A DNA stretch of 64,000 nucleotides, from contig NZ_NPJH01000007.1 in NCBI RefSeq assembly GCF_002251365.1, forward strand, positions 1 to 64,000, written 5' to 3'. Positions within the stretch are counted from its first letter, which is position 1. Each line of letters starts with the position of its first letter. Source of the DNA: Prevotella sp. P3-122 (GTDB lineage Bacteria > Bacteroidota > Bacteroidia > Bacteroidales > Bacteroidaceae). The position numbers were made by a program, and so were the translations under genes. The notes below the pieces were generated by a model. It searched no databases. It was not told where the DNA came from and saw only the letters and a program-made list of their open reading frames with translations. Below are positions 16,524-25,632 of this stretch, one piece after another.

Positions 16524-17324
16524 TTATCTGTCTATTTCTGTGAATCGGTTAAATGTCCTTCCGTCTCTTGTTATTTTCTCGAAAAACATCTTCTCGGGAC
16601 GAACCCAGTATGCTTCCTCACCATATAATGCTTGATATACTACCATGCGTTCCTGAGTCTCGCTGTCATATGCGGAATGGATATACTTGTACATTCCTCC
16701 CTTGAAGTGACGGAAAAATCTTTCTTCTTTAACTGAATACTCCATGAGCATCTTCTGTACCAACGGGGCATACCAAGTCCTGACTTCCTGCTCTGTGGGC
16801 GTGTGTCCGCCAGGGAAGTGATAGCTGTTGTTATAGTGCTGCAAGAACAACGGCTCAAAATGAGCCAGTGTGTCTTGTTCACCAAATAGTCCCCACACAC
16901 GATCCTTGTAATACGGATTACAATAGTCAAACTGTAAGGCTTCGAGCTGCTCAAACTCATTGATGAGTGATTCGTTGATGACTATTGTCTGATTACCGTC
17001 CATGCGCGGAGCCTTGTACTCATGTTCGCCAATGCGTTCTCTCAGGAAGTCCGTCATCTTGAAATGAGGATTACCGAGCAAGGCAGGGATGCCAACGACA
17101 GGAGAAAGCATCTGTGCAAGGAAAGCCCCGCAACTGTTGCCTATGAGCAGGTCTGGCTTCTCCTTGTCGATAAGCATGCGTATGTATTTCAGTGCTTCCT
17201 TGGGATGGAGAGGCAGATCGGGAGTCAGCACGATGGCTTGCCCATCAAAGGCCTCCCTCAGTACTCTCGCCATCGGACAGCTGCCAGTAGCAAAGAAACC
17301 ATGTAGGAACAGTATCTTTTTCAT
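16524..17324 (-). CDS. YqiA/YcfP-like alpha/beta hydrolase
   Basis: 266 residues. LFLHGFFATG near the start gives the oxyanion region, IGNSCGAFLA (~82-91) the nucleophile elbow with Ser, and SYHFPGGHTPT (~173-183) the His. The first ~190 residues match the YqiA/YcfP esterase group; the last ~75 residues (KGGMYKYIHSAYDSETQERMVVYQALYG) are an extra domain resembling small DUF1653-type proteins that follow such genes, fused here. Substrate unknown. Confidence 0.8.
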   Translation of the reverse strand: MKKILFLHGFFATGSCPMARVLREAFDGQAIVLTPDLPLHPKEALKYIRMLIDKEKPDLLIGNSCGAFLAQMLSPVVGIPALLGNPHFKMTDFLRERIGEHEYKAPRMDGNQTIVINESLINEFEQLEALQFDYCNPYYKDRVWGLFGEQDTLAHFEPLFLQHYNNSYHFPGGHTPTEQEVRTWYAPLVQKMLMEYSVKEERFFRHFKGGMYKYIHSAYDSETQERMVVYQALYGEEAYWVRPEKMFFEKITRDGRTFNRFTEIDR

Positions 17325-17329
17325 GCTAT

Positions 17330-17980
17330 TTATTCTTTGTCTTGTGGATTGTCAGATATGCCCTTTCTCTTGATTGGCCCAGAATGATTGCCACGGTTCA
17401 GCTTGATGCCATGCTTGTTCAGTATGCGGAACACAGAGCTTCGGCTTCTGAAACCGCTGGCTCTCCATACTTCATCAATGGGATGACCTGCAACATACAG
17501 GTTGATGACTGTCTTTTCTCTGTCGAGCTTCTGCATCTTTGCTGACGAGACGGTAGGTAGTGACACTATCATCTTCTCCTGTAAATTGACGACATGCTCC
17601 GCAGACTTACGCAGGGCAAGAACCTCTTCCGGCAAAGCACCCATCATTTCCAATACATCGGACGGCCTTGTTTCGGGAAACAGCTCGTTCCTTGAATCAA
17701 TCTGGTCATGGATGCTTACAATACGGATGACCTTGACTCGGCAAAATTCCAGAAATGTTGCCAGTTCCCGACTGCCACGCAAGGCATTGGAAAACTTGGA
17801 TATAACAAGTTCGTCGCCCCTTTGCAGGGCAACCATCAGTTGTTTCCAGAGCGGTCTGTTGCGTTCGTTCTCGTCACTTTCTTCAACGATACGGATGCAA
17901 CCATAGTCGTTCATCCACTTTCGGTCTTCCTCCAGTCTGTCGTACTGGGAGATAGCCATGATGTAGCCAATTTTTGCCAT
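17330..17980 (-). CDS. Serine-recombinase (resolvase/invertase) family protein
   Basis: From ATG 17980 (MAKIGYIMAISQ) the protein has 216 residues: a resolvase N-terminal domain (~1-135) with the probable catalytic Ser in AISQYDR and Arg residues in ALRGSREL, then a C-terminal helix-turn-helix (RASGFRSRSSVFRILNKHG). Such proteins invert or resolve DNA or regulate. The usual R-V-S core near the Ser is M-A-I-S, so activity is uncertain. It is the first gene of the minus-strand run. A TAACTTTG box lies at about 18090-18097 upstream. Confidence 0.82.
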   Translation of the reverse strand: MAKIGYIMAISQYDRLEEDRKWMNDYGCIRIVEESDENERNRPLWKQLMVALQRGDELVISKFSNALRGSRELATFLEFCRVKVIRIVSIHDQIDSRNELFPETRPSDVLEMMGALPEEVLALRKSAEHVVNLQEKMIVSLPTVSSAKMQKLDREKTVINLYVAGHPIDEVWRASGFRSRSSVFRILNKHGIKLNRGNHSGPIKRKGISDNPQDKE

Positions 17981-18265
17981 TGTAAAAAGGTATTTATCTG
18001 ATATTATGATGGTTAGATACAACCTAACCTTACAGCCATCCGTTTGTGGTAGTGAGGTTTGGTCATACGCATCATTCTATTTTGCGTGCAAAGTTACAAA
18101 TTATATTCAGAATAATAATCATACTGAGGCAATATAATTAACCTTTCTTGATTATTTAACCTTGTTTAATGCTTTCCATGGTTGGTAATTTATCATACTT
18201 TATAGAGTATGAATAACAAAATAATTTAAAGTGGCATTATTTTCATTGTGGTATGGAAAAATATC

Positions 18266-18273
18266 CGTATCTT
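18266..18273 (+). promoter_or_regulatory. -7 box of the lipoprotein/mobilisation transcript
   Basis: TATCTTTG is a good Bacteroidetes -7 box; the -33 region (TTTTC) is weaker. Transcription would begin near 18280, about 16 nt before the first ATG at 18296. Confidence 0.5.
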
Positions 18274-18295
18274 TGCACTCGAATTTAACACATAA

Positions 18296-19429
18296 ATGCC
18301 AATGAAATATAGGATAATACCACACTGTTTCCATTATCAGCGTTGCCTTTGCAACCCTTCTGCTTCAGGTCTCAAAAGCGAAATGAAAGAAAGTAAAGCA
18401 AGTGAAAGAAAAAAGACTCATAAGAGTTTAATCTTTCACTTGCTTTTTTTATGTACCTTATTTATTTCCTCTTCGTGTTCTACTGGAACTCAATATGATT
18501 TTGAGTCTTCTGAGGACGCTTTGAGGAAATATAATAGCTTCTTTCATTCCATACAGGAACAACAAGTAGTCAATTCTGAACAAATGGCTGCTTACATCAA
18601 CCAGTGGCAAGAGTTGTCAGATACAGTCCTTCATTACATCGAGAAAGACCCAGCGTTCACAGCTCATGCCGGCTTGTCAATGGTGTTTGCGGAAAACACG
18701 GACTCCATCCGCACGGCTCTGCTAAGACTGGCTGATAAATGCACGTTGAGCGATGTGGCATACGTGAAATTACACACATCTAAATATGCTGAAGAGAGTG
18801 GACTTGATTCCTTAAAACAGGCTGCTGGTAATTTCTATTCCAGCTTGGATAAGAATCCAATCTATAATAAAGATGTACATGAGATACTTGCAGACTACTC
18901 CAAGTACCTTTCTGAGGTGAACAGGATGGGAATCCATTCAAAGAAAGAGTTCCTCAATTACATAGCCAATGAGGACAGACACTTCCGCTCTTTTCTTGCG
19001 CATCTTGACAAATGCTCCTCAATGAATATGACTGGCATTACGAACCTGACAACCGACATCTGTACAAATGTATATTCAAATGCCTCCAAGAAGATAATTT
19101 CCGCAGAGGAAGCACTGGTTTATATGTCCATGAGAACCAACCGCCGATTGATTCTCAATGCAAAGATCTGCCACGAGGTACTAAAAAGAGGTAAGATAAA
19201 AGATGCTCCTCAAGCCAATGCCTATTTGTGGATGATGCTCCAGCCGTACCTGTCGATGGATTCCTTTGGCGTGGCAATGCTTACTCCCGAACAGTCACAA
19301 GCCATGACAGATATTGCGAAGGACTTCCAGGCGATTGTTTCAAGGCTTGACAGCAAACATCTTTTAGACAAGGAACTGTCCGATAAATTGCCAACACAGC
19401 TCATGCGTTTATACATATCAACTCTCTAA
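18296..19429 (+). CDS. Lipoprotein of the mobilisation module
   Basis: A hydrophobic segment and lipobox (LLFLCTLFISSSC) end at Cys ~61 if ATG 18296 is used, or ~32 if ATG 18383 (MKESKASERKK) is used. The later start gives a normal lipoprotein signal peptide and is preferred for the mature protein. The rest (~315 residues) is helical and charged with no recognised domain. A 15-bp terminator-like hairpin (18395-18450) overlaps the signal-peptide coding region. It heads a run of small genes before the relaxase, so a role in the cell envelope during transfer is plausible but unproven. Confidence 0.65.
   Translation: MPMKYRIIPHCFHYQRCLCNPSASGLKSEMKESKASERKKTHKSLIFHLLFLCTLFISSSCSTGTQYDFESSEDALRKYNSFFHSIQEQQVVNSEQMAAYINQWQELSDTVLHYIEKDPAFTAHAGLSMVFAENTDSIRTALLRLADKCTLSDVAYVKLHTSKYAEESGLDSLKQAAGNFYSSLDKNPIYNKDVHEILADYSKYLSEVNRMGIHSKKEFLNYIANEDRHFRSFLAHLDKCSSMNMTGITNLTTDICTNVYSNASKKIISAEEALVYMSMRTNRRLILNAKICHEVLKRGKIKDAPQANAYLWMMLQPYLSMDSFGVAMLTPEQSQAMTDIAKDFQAIVSRLDSKHLLDKELSDKLPTQLMRLYISTL
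18395..18450 (+). terminator. Terminator-like hairpin inside the lipoprotein gene 5' end
   Basis: AAAGCAAGTGAAAGA (18395-18409) and TCTTTCACTTGCTTT (18432-18446) form a perfect 15-bp stem with a 22-nt loop, followed by a T-run to 18450. By structure it is a strong intrinsic terminator. It lies downstream of a promoter and inside the open frame, so it may act as an attenuator for the module. Confidence 0.65.
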
Positions 19430-19441
19430 TCAACCTCGAAA

Positions 19442-19897
19442 ATGTTACAGGAAGCCATCTACAAATTCAAAACGTCAGGACCAGTAATCCTGCCAGATCT
19501 CATAGATAATGTTTTCCTCAGCAAGGTCACTTCCTATGAGGATTACGCCATTCTTCTGTATGACGTTCCCAAGCCTCAGTCTATGGAGAATGTCCTGGAA
19601 ATGTTGGAAATGAATGCTGATCTTGCCATCCTCTATCATCTGGAACCACCAGTTGATACGGTCTTCGGCCATGAGAGCTGCGCCTACTGCTTCCCCGTCA
19701 CGGAACGGATGTTCAAGATTAACTGCAAGACACATGTTGACGGACTTGTCCACCAGCTCAATGTCACGATATACAACTCCATTGAGGTGATGTCAGCTGA
19801 CCTCTTTGAAGACCTACGTCTTCACGAGAAGCGTGGAACCTTCAAGGTGAAACGTGAACATGTTCAAATCATGAACGACTTCAACTGCGGTCTTTGA
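19442..19897 (+). CDS. Hypothetical protein (151 aa)
   Basis: Starts 12 bp after the lipoprotein stop with MLQEAIYKFKTSGPVILPDL. Soluble and acidic with no signal or membrane segment. Its stop overlaps the next start (TGATG), so it is translationally coupled to it. No family recognised. Confidence 0.6.
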   Translation: MLQEAIYKFKTSGPVILPDLIDNVFLSKVTSYEDYAILLYDVPKPQSMENVLEMLEMNADLAILYHLEPPVDTVFGHESCAYCFPVTERMFKINCKTHVDGLVHQLNVTIYNSIEVMSADLFEDLRLHEKRGTFKVKREHVQIMNDFNCGL

Positions 19898-20259
19898 TGG
19901 AGAAAAGAACGTTTTATCTTATAGCTGACATCATACATCAAAACAGGACATGGATAAAGGTCATAGACACGGAAAGGCTTATAGAGATGAGAATACCTCA
20001 GGATGGTGTGTTGAAAACCCTGTTCTACAAGGCTATCACTCTTCAAAGTTACAGAGAGCATTACTCTTTCATCAAATCACGCACATGGAATATAAGTGAA
20101 TATGACTTGAACCAAGGAGTGGCAGCCCTGTGCAGGAAAGACCCGTCCGCATCTGTACGTGTCAAGAGGAATGCCCTCACATTGCGTGATGTTGAATACA
20201 TTATCGAAAAAGCATCTTTTGGAATAATAAAACTTGAACTCGACGATTATGAATACTAA
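19897..20259 (+). CDS. Hypothetical protein (120 aa)
   Basis: ATG 19897 overlaps the previous stop. The protein MEKRTFYLIADIIH... is soluble, without recognised motifs. It overlaps the next gene's start (20249), giving a tight block of coupled genes. Confidence 0.58.
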   Translation: MEKRTFYLIADIIHQNRTWIKVIDTERLIEMRIPQDGVLKTLFYKAITLQSYREHYSFIKSRTWNISEYDLNQGVAALCRKDPSASVRVKRNALTLRDVEYIIEKASFGIIKLELDDYEY

Positions 20260-20656
20260 GAAAAAGGTATATGCCTTCTACATTACCATCATAGTGCTAA
20301 GTGTGCTTGCAATGATGGTGTTTGACTTGAACCTGATGGCCAAATCCATACTGTGCCTGATTGTGTTCTTCTGTCTGTTGGTCATGCGTAGTATTCGGAA
20401 TGCTTATCAGTTGCCCGATGATATTGACCCCGATACAATGCAGCCTGTCGGCTCTCTACTAAAAACTGAGAAGGAGGACATCCACGCTCAGACTGACCAT
20501 GGCTCTAATGTCGATCTGTATCTTCGTCTCCTGATTGAGGCAGATGAAAAGCTTTCAAAAGACCCAGAGATTGACCAGATGTCTCCCAGTTATAACATCC
20601 AGTTGAACAGATACATTGCTGCACGACTGGAGTCATTGGAATCTGCCTCAAAATAA
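20249..20656 (+). CDS. Small membrane protein with soluble C-terminus
   Basis: From ATG 20249 (MNTKKKVYAFY), 135 residues. Two hydrophobic helices (~8-25 and ~30-48) are followed by an acidic cytosolic tail. It overlaps the preceding gene by 11 bp. Unknown function; probably an envelope component of the mobilisation module. Confidence 0.58.
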   Translation: MNTKKKVYAFYITIIVLSVLAMMVFDLNLMAKSILCLIVFFCLLVMRSIRNAYQLPDDIDPDTMQPVGSLLKTEKEDIHAQTDHGSNVDLYLRLLIEADEKLSKDPEIDQMSPSYNIQLNRYIAARLESLESASK

Positions 20657-20681
20657 TCCTCAAATAAAATAACGATTAAAT

Positions 20682-21179
20682 ATGACACTGACTCTTACCA
20701 TCATTCGTTTCATCTTCCCTTTCCTGCTCTTGGTGGCGTTCTTCTGTCTATACAAGAAGGAATACAAGTTTATGAAAACATTCATGTGGAAGATGGTCTC
20801 ACTCCGTAACAGCAAGCTTTTCTATGTCAGCATGGTTACGTTCCTTCTCATCTTCATCAACTGGTGCTGCTGTATGACAGACCCGAACATAGCTGTGGCT
20901 CTCTCCAGTCTCATTACTCTGATTCTTATATCCAGAAAGATTATGGTTAGCGCACTGAGACTGTTGCATGAGAGGAAGCGGCTTTGGTTCTTCACTGTAT
21001 TTGTGGCAATGGTCTGCTATGCCATTCCGTATATGAACAGTGTCTTTCATCTGTTCTTCACACTCAGTATGGCAGCGGTCTTTTACCCATCTGAAAAAGT
21101 GCTTGCGCTTTGCGATGATTCCAAACCGCTCAAAAAGCATGAAGAACGGTTGGAACAGATATTCAAAAACTACTATTAA
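20682..21179 (+). CDS. Multi-pass membrane protein (165 aa)
   Basis: Four hydrophobic stretches (about 5-23, 45-63, 70-85 and 100-135) and a charged C-terminus. No recognised family. It follows the previous gene by 25 bp in the same direction. Confidence 0.58.
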   Translation: MTLTLTIIRFIFPFLLLVAFFCLYKKEYKFMKTFMWKMVSLRNSKLFYVSMVTFLLIFINWCCCMTDPNIAVALSSLITLILISRKIMVSALRLLHERKRLWFFTVFVAMVCYAIPYMNSVFHLFFTLSMAAVFYPSEKVLALCDDSKPLKKHEERLEQIFKNYY

Positions 21180-21245
21180 ATGCCACTTGTTTGTGGCAGA
21201 GATTAGACAACACTTGCTCTGGTAAATAACATATCAAATTAAAGA

Positions 21246-22175
21246 ATGACTCAAATGAACCAATCATCAAAACATGTCTCTTCTGAGGGAGAGACTCCAC
21301 AAAGTGTGGATCGTTCATTGCTGGAGTTTCTCAAACCCAAATCGGAGGAACGTTACAGCAAGCTCGAAGCCTATTGCGACCTGTTGTCCAGAGCATCCGC
21401 AGGTGCATACGCCACACCTGAAGCCGAAGGTGCGTTGCAGTTGCTGCCTGGCCAGTTCGTTGCCACCATCTCAGAACTTTCACGCCAATGGAAATGGCAG
21501 CGTGCCACTGTACGGCAATTTATCGCAGGGCTGGCAAACCTCGGACATATTTCTGCCAAGCCTTACTCCAAGAGCTTCATCTTTTCGGTCAACCTCTCAC
21601 AGCGTCTGTCTCTCTTTGTTGAGACACCAGACGATATTCTTGACTTCTGTGCCATGCAGTTTGTGCGCTATCTCAAAGGCAGGACAAGAGCAAAGGAGGT
21701 GGCGGAATCTTACAACCGGTATTATGCCTTGAAGTTGGACATGGCGAAGAAAGAAGGGAATGGCGGAATACCTGCACGACACGTGCTTAATGAGCAGACT
21801 GTCATATTCGACGGCCTGGCAGTATCGATGCTTCATGTCCTCGATGCACACAAACAATTGCCTGAAGAGTTATCAGACTCGGTCGGGCTCCTGTTCGGTA
21901 AAGACCATGTCTGGGACTGGCACAAAGTGATTGCTACACTTGGCATCATGGCTGCTGCACTACGCACCAACAGCAAGCCAAGTTATATGGCAGAAGTGAC
22001 ATCGGAGTATTCAAAGGGTGAGGTAATTCTCATGGACTGCATCTTCGAGCATTACAGCTCAGGTGTTGAATCCACCTATTACGATAACCCTCCATTTCCC
22101 TCAATTAGCGGACATAAGCAGCCACCGACCCAGCCCCCTTCGGTCTCTTCTTCTGCTGAAAACAATGACTATTGA
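21246..22175 (+). CDS. Winged-helix protein upstream of the relaxase
   Basis: 309 residues with a helix-turn-helix segment (TISELSRQWKWQRATVRQF then LANLGHISAKPYSKSFIF) at ~76-120 that looks like a DnaD/replication-type winged helix. A helical region and a Pro/Ser-rich tail follow. Position just before the candidate oriT and MobV gene suggests a DNA-binding accessory of mobilisation or replication. Identity uncertain. Confidence 0.6.
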   Translation: MTQMNQSSKHVSSEGETPQSVDRSLLEFLKPKSEERYSKLEAYCDLLSRASAGAYATPEAEGALQLLPGQFVATISELSRQWKWQRATVRQFIAGLANLGHISAKPYSKSFIFSVNLSQRLSLFVETPDDILDFCAMQFVRYLKGRTRAKEVAESYNRYYALKLDMAKKEGNGGIPARHVLNEQTVIFDGLAVSMLHVLDAHKQLPEELSDSVGLLFGKDHVWDWHKVIATLGIMAAALRTNSKPSYMAEVTSEYSKGEVILMDCIFEHYSSGVESTYYDNPPFPSISGHKQPPTQPPSVSSSAENNDY

Positions 22176-22261
22176 ATCACCCTTTATAATAACCATCTCG
22201 CCAAAGCGTTTCAGACGCTCCGTAGGCACTTTGCTGAATGGAGTTAAGCAACGATAGGCAG

Positions 22262-22405
22262 CGTGCTTGCACGTGCCACTTTTTTTCAGTCTCGGGAAGC
22301 CTAATACCCCGACCTCCTAACGTTGTCGGGAGGGCTGACCAGATAAACAGCAAGCTGGGTCAGAAATGCTCATCTAAGAGACGTTGTTTAGCCGACTGAA
22401 AAAAG
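22262..22405 (+). other. Candidate origin of transfer (oriT) region
   Basis: The 263-bp gap before the relaxase is rich in inverted repeats. TTTTTTCAGTC (22281-22291) and GACTGAAAAAA (22394-22404) flank ~100 bp that includes a CCCGAC/GTCGGG stem. MobV relaxases usually act at an oriT just upstream of their own gene. The nick site cannot be read from sequence, and the first T-run after a GC hairpin could also terminate the upstream gene. Confidence 0.45.
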
Positions 22406-22438
22406 GCTTTGAAGATGGTATCATAATAACATTTGAAT

Positions 22439-23896
22439 ATGAGTAAAGCAGGAAAACAAGTCATGGACATCAAGACCTCCAAGGGGCTTGCACAGTCAAG
22501 CAACGAGGAGCTGAGGGCATGGACGGACAAGGGATGGGAGCAGGCTATGCGTGAGGGAAACTACGACAGAAGCCGCGAACATCTCAACTTCGAGATCCAG
22601 AGGGGTGGCATCGTGACCCCAATAGACAAGAGCCGTCCGTTAACAAGACGTATGGCAGAAAATCTTGCCTCACGTGGCATCAAAGACCCCAACGAAGGAC
22701 TGGATGAACCACGCTACCGAACAGTGGTCAACTTCATCTTCGGTGGCTCTACAGAACGTATGCGTGAGTTAGCCTTTGGCAACCAAGAGGTAGATTTCGA
22801 GAGTAAGAAGGGCAATGAGCATATCCGCAGAATGCCAGAGATAGAGGAATGGGCAAAGGACATCTATCGTTTCGTGGCTGACAAATATGGTGAAGAAAAC
22901 ATCATATCGTTCATTGTCCACTGTGACGAGAAAAACCCTCATGTGCATTGTGCGCTTCTTCCTATTGACGAGGAAAAGAAGTTCGCATTCAAGAAAATCT
23001 TCCATGGTCAGAACCGTGTTGATTTCAAGAACTACATGCTTGCGCTGCATGATGAGCTGGCAAAGGTGAACGAGAAATGGGGTCTTACAAGAGGGGTGTC
23101 GATAACAGAGACTGGTGCCAGACACCGCTCGACGGAAGAGTACCGGCGATGGCTCGCCAACGAATGTGTGACACTCGAAGCTCAGATGGATAACACCCGA
23201 AGAGCTCTGAAAGACCTCAATGTCGAACTGGCTATTGCCCAGAAAAAACAGAAGTCCTTCACCTCTATGATAGAGAATCTGAAGGCAGAGAAGGAAAGGC
23301 TGGAGGATGAGCTCCGACCGTTACGTGAACTGCAAGCCAACAGCGATAGCATCAGTGCGGGGATTGCCCGTAAGATTCAGCACCTGGAGCAGCAGAAGGC
23401 CTTGGTTGAGACGAAACTGGCAGACAAAGAGAAGAAACTCGATGAGACTAACCAGTTGCTTGACACTCTCCGCAAGGATAAGGCGGAGATAGAGCAGCAG
23501 GCAAGTGAACTGGAAGAGAAAGCCAACAGGTCTGAACTTTCATGGGCTCACAATATGAGCTATCATCTGAATGGTGTCATCCTTGATACGATGGCACAGG
23601 AGTTCACTTCGCGTTTCCCCAAACTGCCAGATAATGTCAAGCTCGACTTCGACGGTACATTGCTCATGCAGCTGGCAGAGGAAGGGAACCATGTCGTAAA
23701 GGTTGCGCTCAATCTGGTATGTGGCTTCATCGATGATGCTACAACCATCGCTCAGACTCATGGTGGCGGTGGAGGTGGTCCCAGTTCCGGCTGGGGACAA
23801 CGTCCCGATGAAGATGACCGTGAGTGGGCACGCCGATGCCTGGCCATGGCTCGTAAGATGTGCAAGCCTTCTGTCATCAGAAAAAAGAAAATGTGA
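22439..23896 (+). CDS. MobV/Pre-family relaxase
   Basis: 485 residues from ATG 22439 (a TTG lies two codons earlier). The MobV motif HCDEKNPHVHC (~160-170) supplies the metal-binding histidines, and N-terminal EHLNFEI (~47-53) supplies the motif-I Asn region. A long coiled coil follows at ~235-370 and a Gly-rich stretch near the end. MobV relaxases nick oriT and lead the strand for transfer by another element's conjugation system. It marks 18.3-25.3 kb as a mobilisable module. Confidence 0.93.
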   Translation: MSKAGKQVMDIKTSKGLAQSSNEELRAWTDKGWEQAMREGNYDRSREHLNFEIQRGGIVTPIDKSRPLTRRMAENLASRGIKDPNEGLDEPRYRTVVNFIFGGSTERMRELAFGNQEVDFESKKGNEHIRRMPEIEEWAKDIYRFVADKYGEENIISFIVHCDEKNPHVHCALLPIDEEKKFAFKKIFHGQNRVDFKNYMLALHDELAKVNEKWGLTRGVSITETGARHRSTEEYRRWLANECVTLEAQMDNTRRALKDLNVELAIAQKKQKSFTSMIENLKAEKERLEDELRPLRELQANSDSISAGIARKIQHLEQQKALVETKLADKEKKLDETNQLLDTLRKDKAEIEQQASELEEKANRSELSWAHNMSYHLNGVILDTMAQEFTSRFPKLPDNVKLDFDGTLLMQLAEEGNHVVKVALNLVCGFIDDATTIAQTHGGGGGGPSSGWGQRPDEDDREWARRCLAMARKMCKPSVIRKKKM

Positions 23897-23948
23897 CATC
23901 AGCTCGTTTGTTTACACCTCGTATTAACAATTAAATCCATAACACAAA

Positions 23949-25298
23949 ATGAGAAAGAAAATTCTTATCATATCTATGTCCTGCCTTGCAGCAATGACGA
24001 TAAAGGCAGAACCTGTCCACCAGTATGAGGACAGTATCATTCATCAGAAATCGTTCAGTCAGGAGCCTATGCTCTTGTCTGGCAATCCTACATATCTCAA
24101 GAATGTCAGCGAAGCAGCCAACTGGGGTAGAAATTGGTTCATTGAAGTAAAGGGCGGGGCTTCTGCTTTTCTTGGGTCGCCCATCGGTTGTGGGGATGTG
24201 TTCGACAGAGTGAAGCCTGCATTGCAGGTGGAACTCGGCAAGTGGTTCACACCCGCAATCGGTGGACGTATAGGATTCCAAGGACTGTCATTCAAGAATG
24301 CTGAGTTCAAAAGCATGAAATATCAGTTCATTCACGCTGACTTCATGTATAACCTGACATCCGGCATACGCTGTAACGAGAATGGAATACCTCTTTGGGA
24401 TGTGATACCATATCTTGGAGTTGGTATGATACACAACTCTGACTGGTCGGGCTCATGTACTTGCTCAGGAGGTTCAAGTGGCAGCCATCCGTTCGCCTTT
24501 TCATATGGTATCGAGGCACGATACCGCCTCAATGACCGTCTTCATCTCGTTGCCGGGATAAGCGGAATGACAACAGCCAAGAACTTTGATGACATCGGCA
24601 CCTCAACAAAATTCGGGGACCACATGCTAACCGTCTCAGCAGGCTTGTCCTTTACCATTGGCAAGACAGGATGGAAGCGTGTCATTGACGCTGCTCCCTA
24701 TATTGAGGAAAATGTATATCTGAGAGACTACATCGACCAGATGAAAATGGAGAATGCCCGTCTTCAAAAACGACTGGCTGGAGAAGATGATGTCAAAACC
24801 ATCTATCCGAAAAACAGCTACAGCGGTCTCAACTCTCTCCGTGCCCGTCTCTCCATGTCTGGCTCTTCAAACTTACAGGACAGCAACATGGACTCTGAGG
24901 ATTGGAAAGCGGATGGCAATGGTAAGAATGAGGGTTTGACAGATGAAGATGGTCACACTAACCAGATAAGAATAGGTCTGGGAATACCTGTGTATTTCTT
25001 CTTTCAAATCAACTCGGACAAACTCGTTGACGATTCTCAAATGGTCAATCTCGATGAGATTGCACGTATCGCAAAAGATGAGAATCTGAAAGTGTCAATA
25101 TCAGGTGCAGCAGACAGTGCTACAGGTACTCAGTCAGGAAACCAGGAACTCGGGCAACGACGTGCCAACTATATTGCCAAGTGTCTCGTGGAACGGGGTA
25201 TAAAAGAGTCCCAGATACAGATTAAGAACTATGGCGGTATAGACAAGTACGAAGCGAATGAAGCCAACCGATTCACTATCGTGGTTCTGTCCAAGTAG
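23949..25298 (+). CDS. OmpA-family outer-membrane protein
   Basis: 449 residues with an N-terminal signal peptide (MRKKILIISMSCLAAMTIKA), an 8-strand-like beta-barrel region (~45-245), a linker with a short coiled coil, and a C-terminal OmpA peptidoglycan-binding domain (~340-449; ISGAADSATGTQSGN and QRRANYIAKCLVERG). It starts 52 bp after the relaxase. It may anchor the envelope for the mobile module or be cargo. Confidence 0.85.
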   Translation: MRKKILIISMSCLAAMTIKAEPVHQYEDSIIHQKSFSQEPMLLSGNPTYLKNVSEAANWGRNWFIEVKGGASAFLGSPIGCGDVFDRVKPALQVELGKWFTPAIGGRIGFQGLSFKNAEFKSMKYQFIHADFMYNLTSGIRCNENGIPLWDVIPYLGVGMIHNSDWSGSCTCSGGSSGSHPFAFSYGIEARYRLNDRLHLVAGISGMTTAKNFDDIGTSTKFGDHMLTVSAGLSFTIGKTGWKRVIDAAPYIEENVYLRDYIDQMKMENARLQKRLAGEDDVKTIYPKNSYSGLNSLRARLSMSGSSNLQDSNMDSEDWKADGNGKNEGLTDEDGHTNQIRIGLGIPVYFFFQINSDKLVDDSQMVNLDEIARIAKDENLKVSISGAADSATGTQSGNQELGQRRANYIAKCLVERGIKESQIQIKNYGGIDKYEANEANRFTIVVLSK

Positions 25299-25341
25299 TC
25301 AAATGCTTGAAGCAGGCGTTCAGTCGTGTGTTAATGAATAC

Positions 25342-25367
25342 ATGTACACACTTATACATGTGTACAT
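25342..25367. repeat. Inverted repeat ATGTACAC/GTGTACAT
   Basis: A perfect 8-bp inverted repeat with a 10-bp spacer in the 334-bp gap between the OmpA-like gene and the NrtR gene. It lacks a T-run. It could be a protein site or a weak terminator. Confidence 0.3.
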
Positions 25368-25552
25368 AGTCATAGACAATGCCTGTTCCATGAATATTGA
25401 ACGCACTAAAAACTTTTTTTCATAATAACTGGGTGCTTGCTCGTGATGAGTAGGCACCTTTGCTTTTATGGTGACATCATTACAGAAGATACCGAATAAT
25501 TCTTCTCCTTTTATGCTCAAAAAGCTCGGAATAATCAAAATTTTCGCTTATC

Positions 25553-25606
25553 GCGTCATTTTTACGCCAAAATATTTGGTTGCGTCAAAATAACGCAGTA
25601 TCTTTG
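25553..25606 (+). promoter_or_regulatory. Autoregulated promoter of the NrtR-type regulator with two operators
   Basis: Two near-identical palindromes, GCGTCATTTTTACGC (25553-25567) and GCGTCAAAATAACGC (25582-25596), surround the promoter TTTG (25575-25578), 20 bases, TATCTTTG (25599-25606). The second palindrome lies between the two promoter boxes, the classic position for repression. NrtR-family proteins bind palindromes of this general type beside their own genes. Confidence 0.75.
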
Positions 25607-25632
25607 CACCAGTAATTGAAAAACCATGTAGT

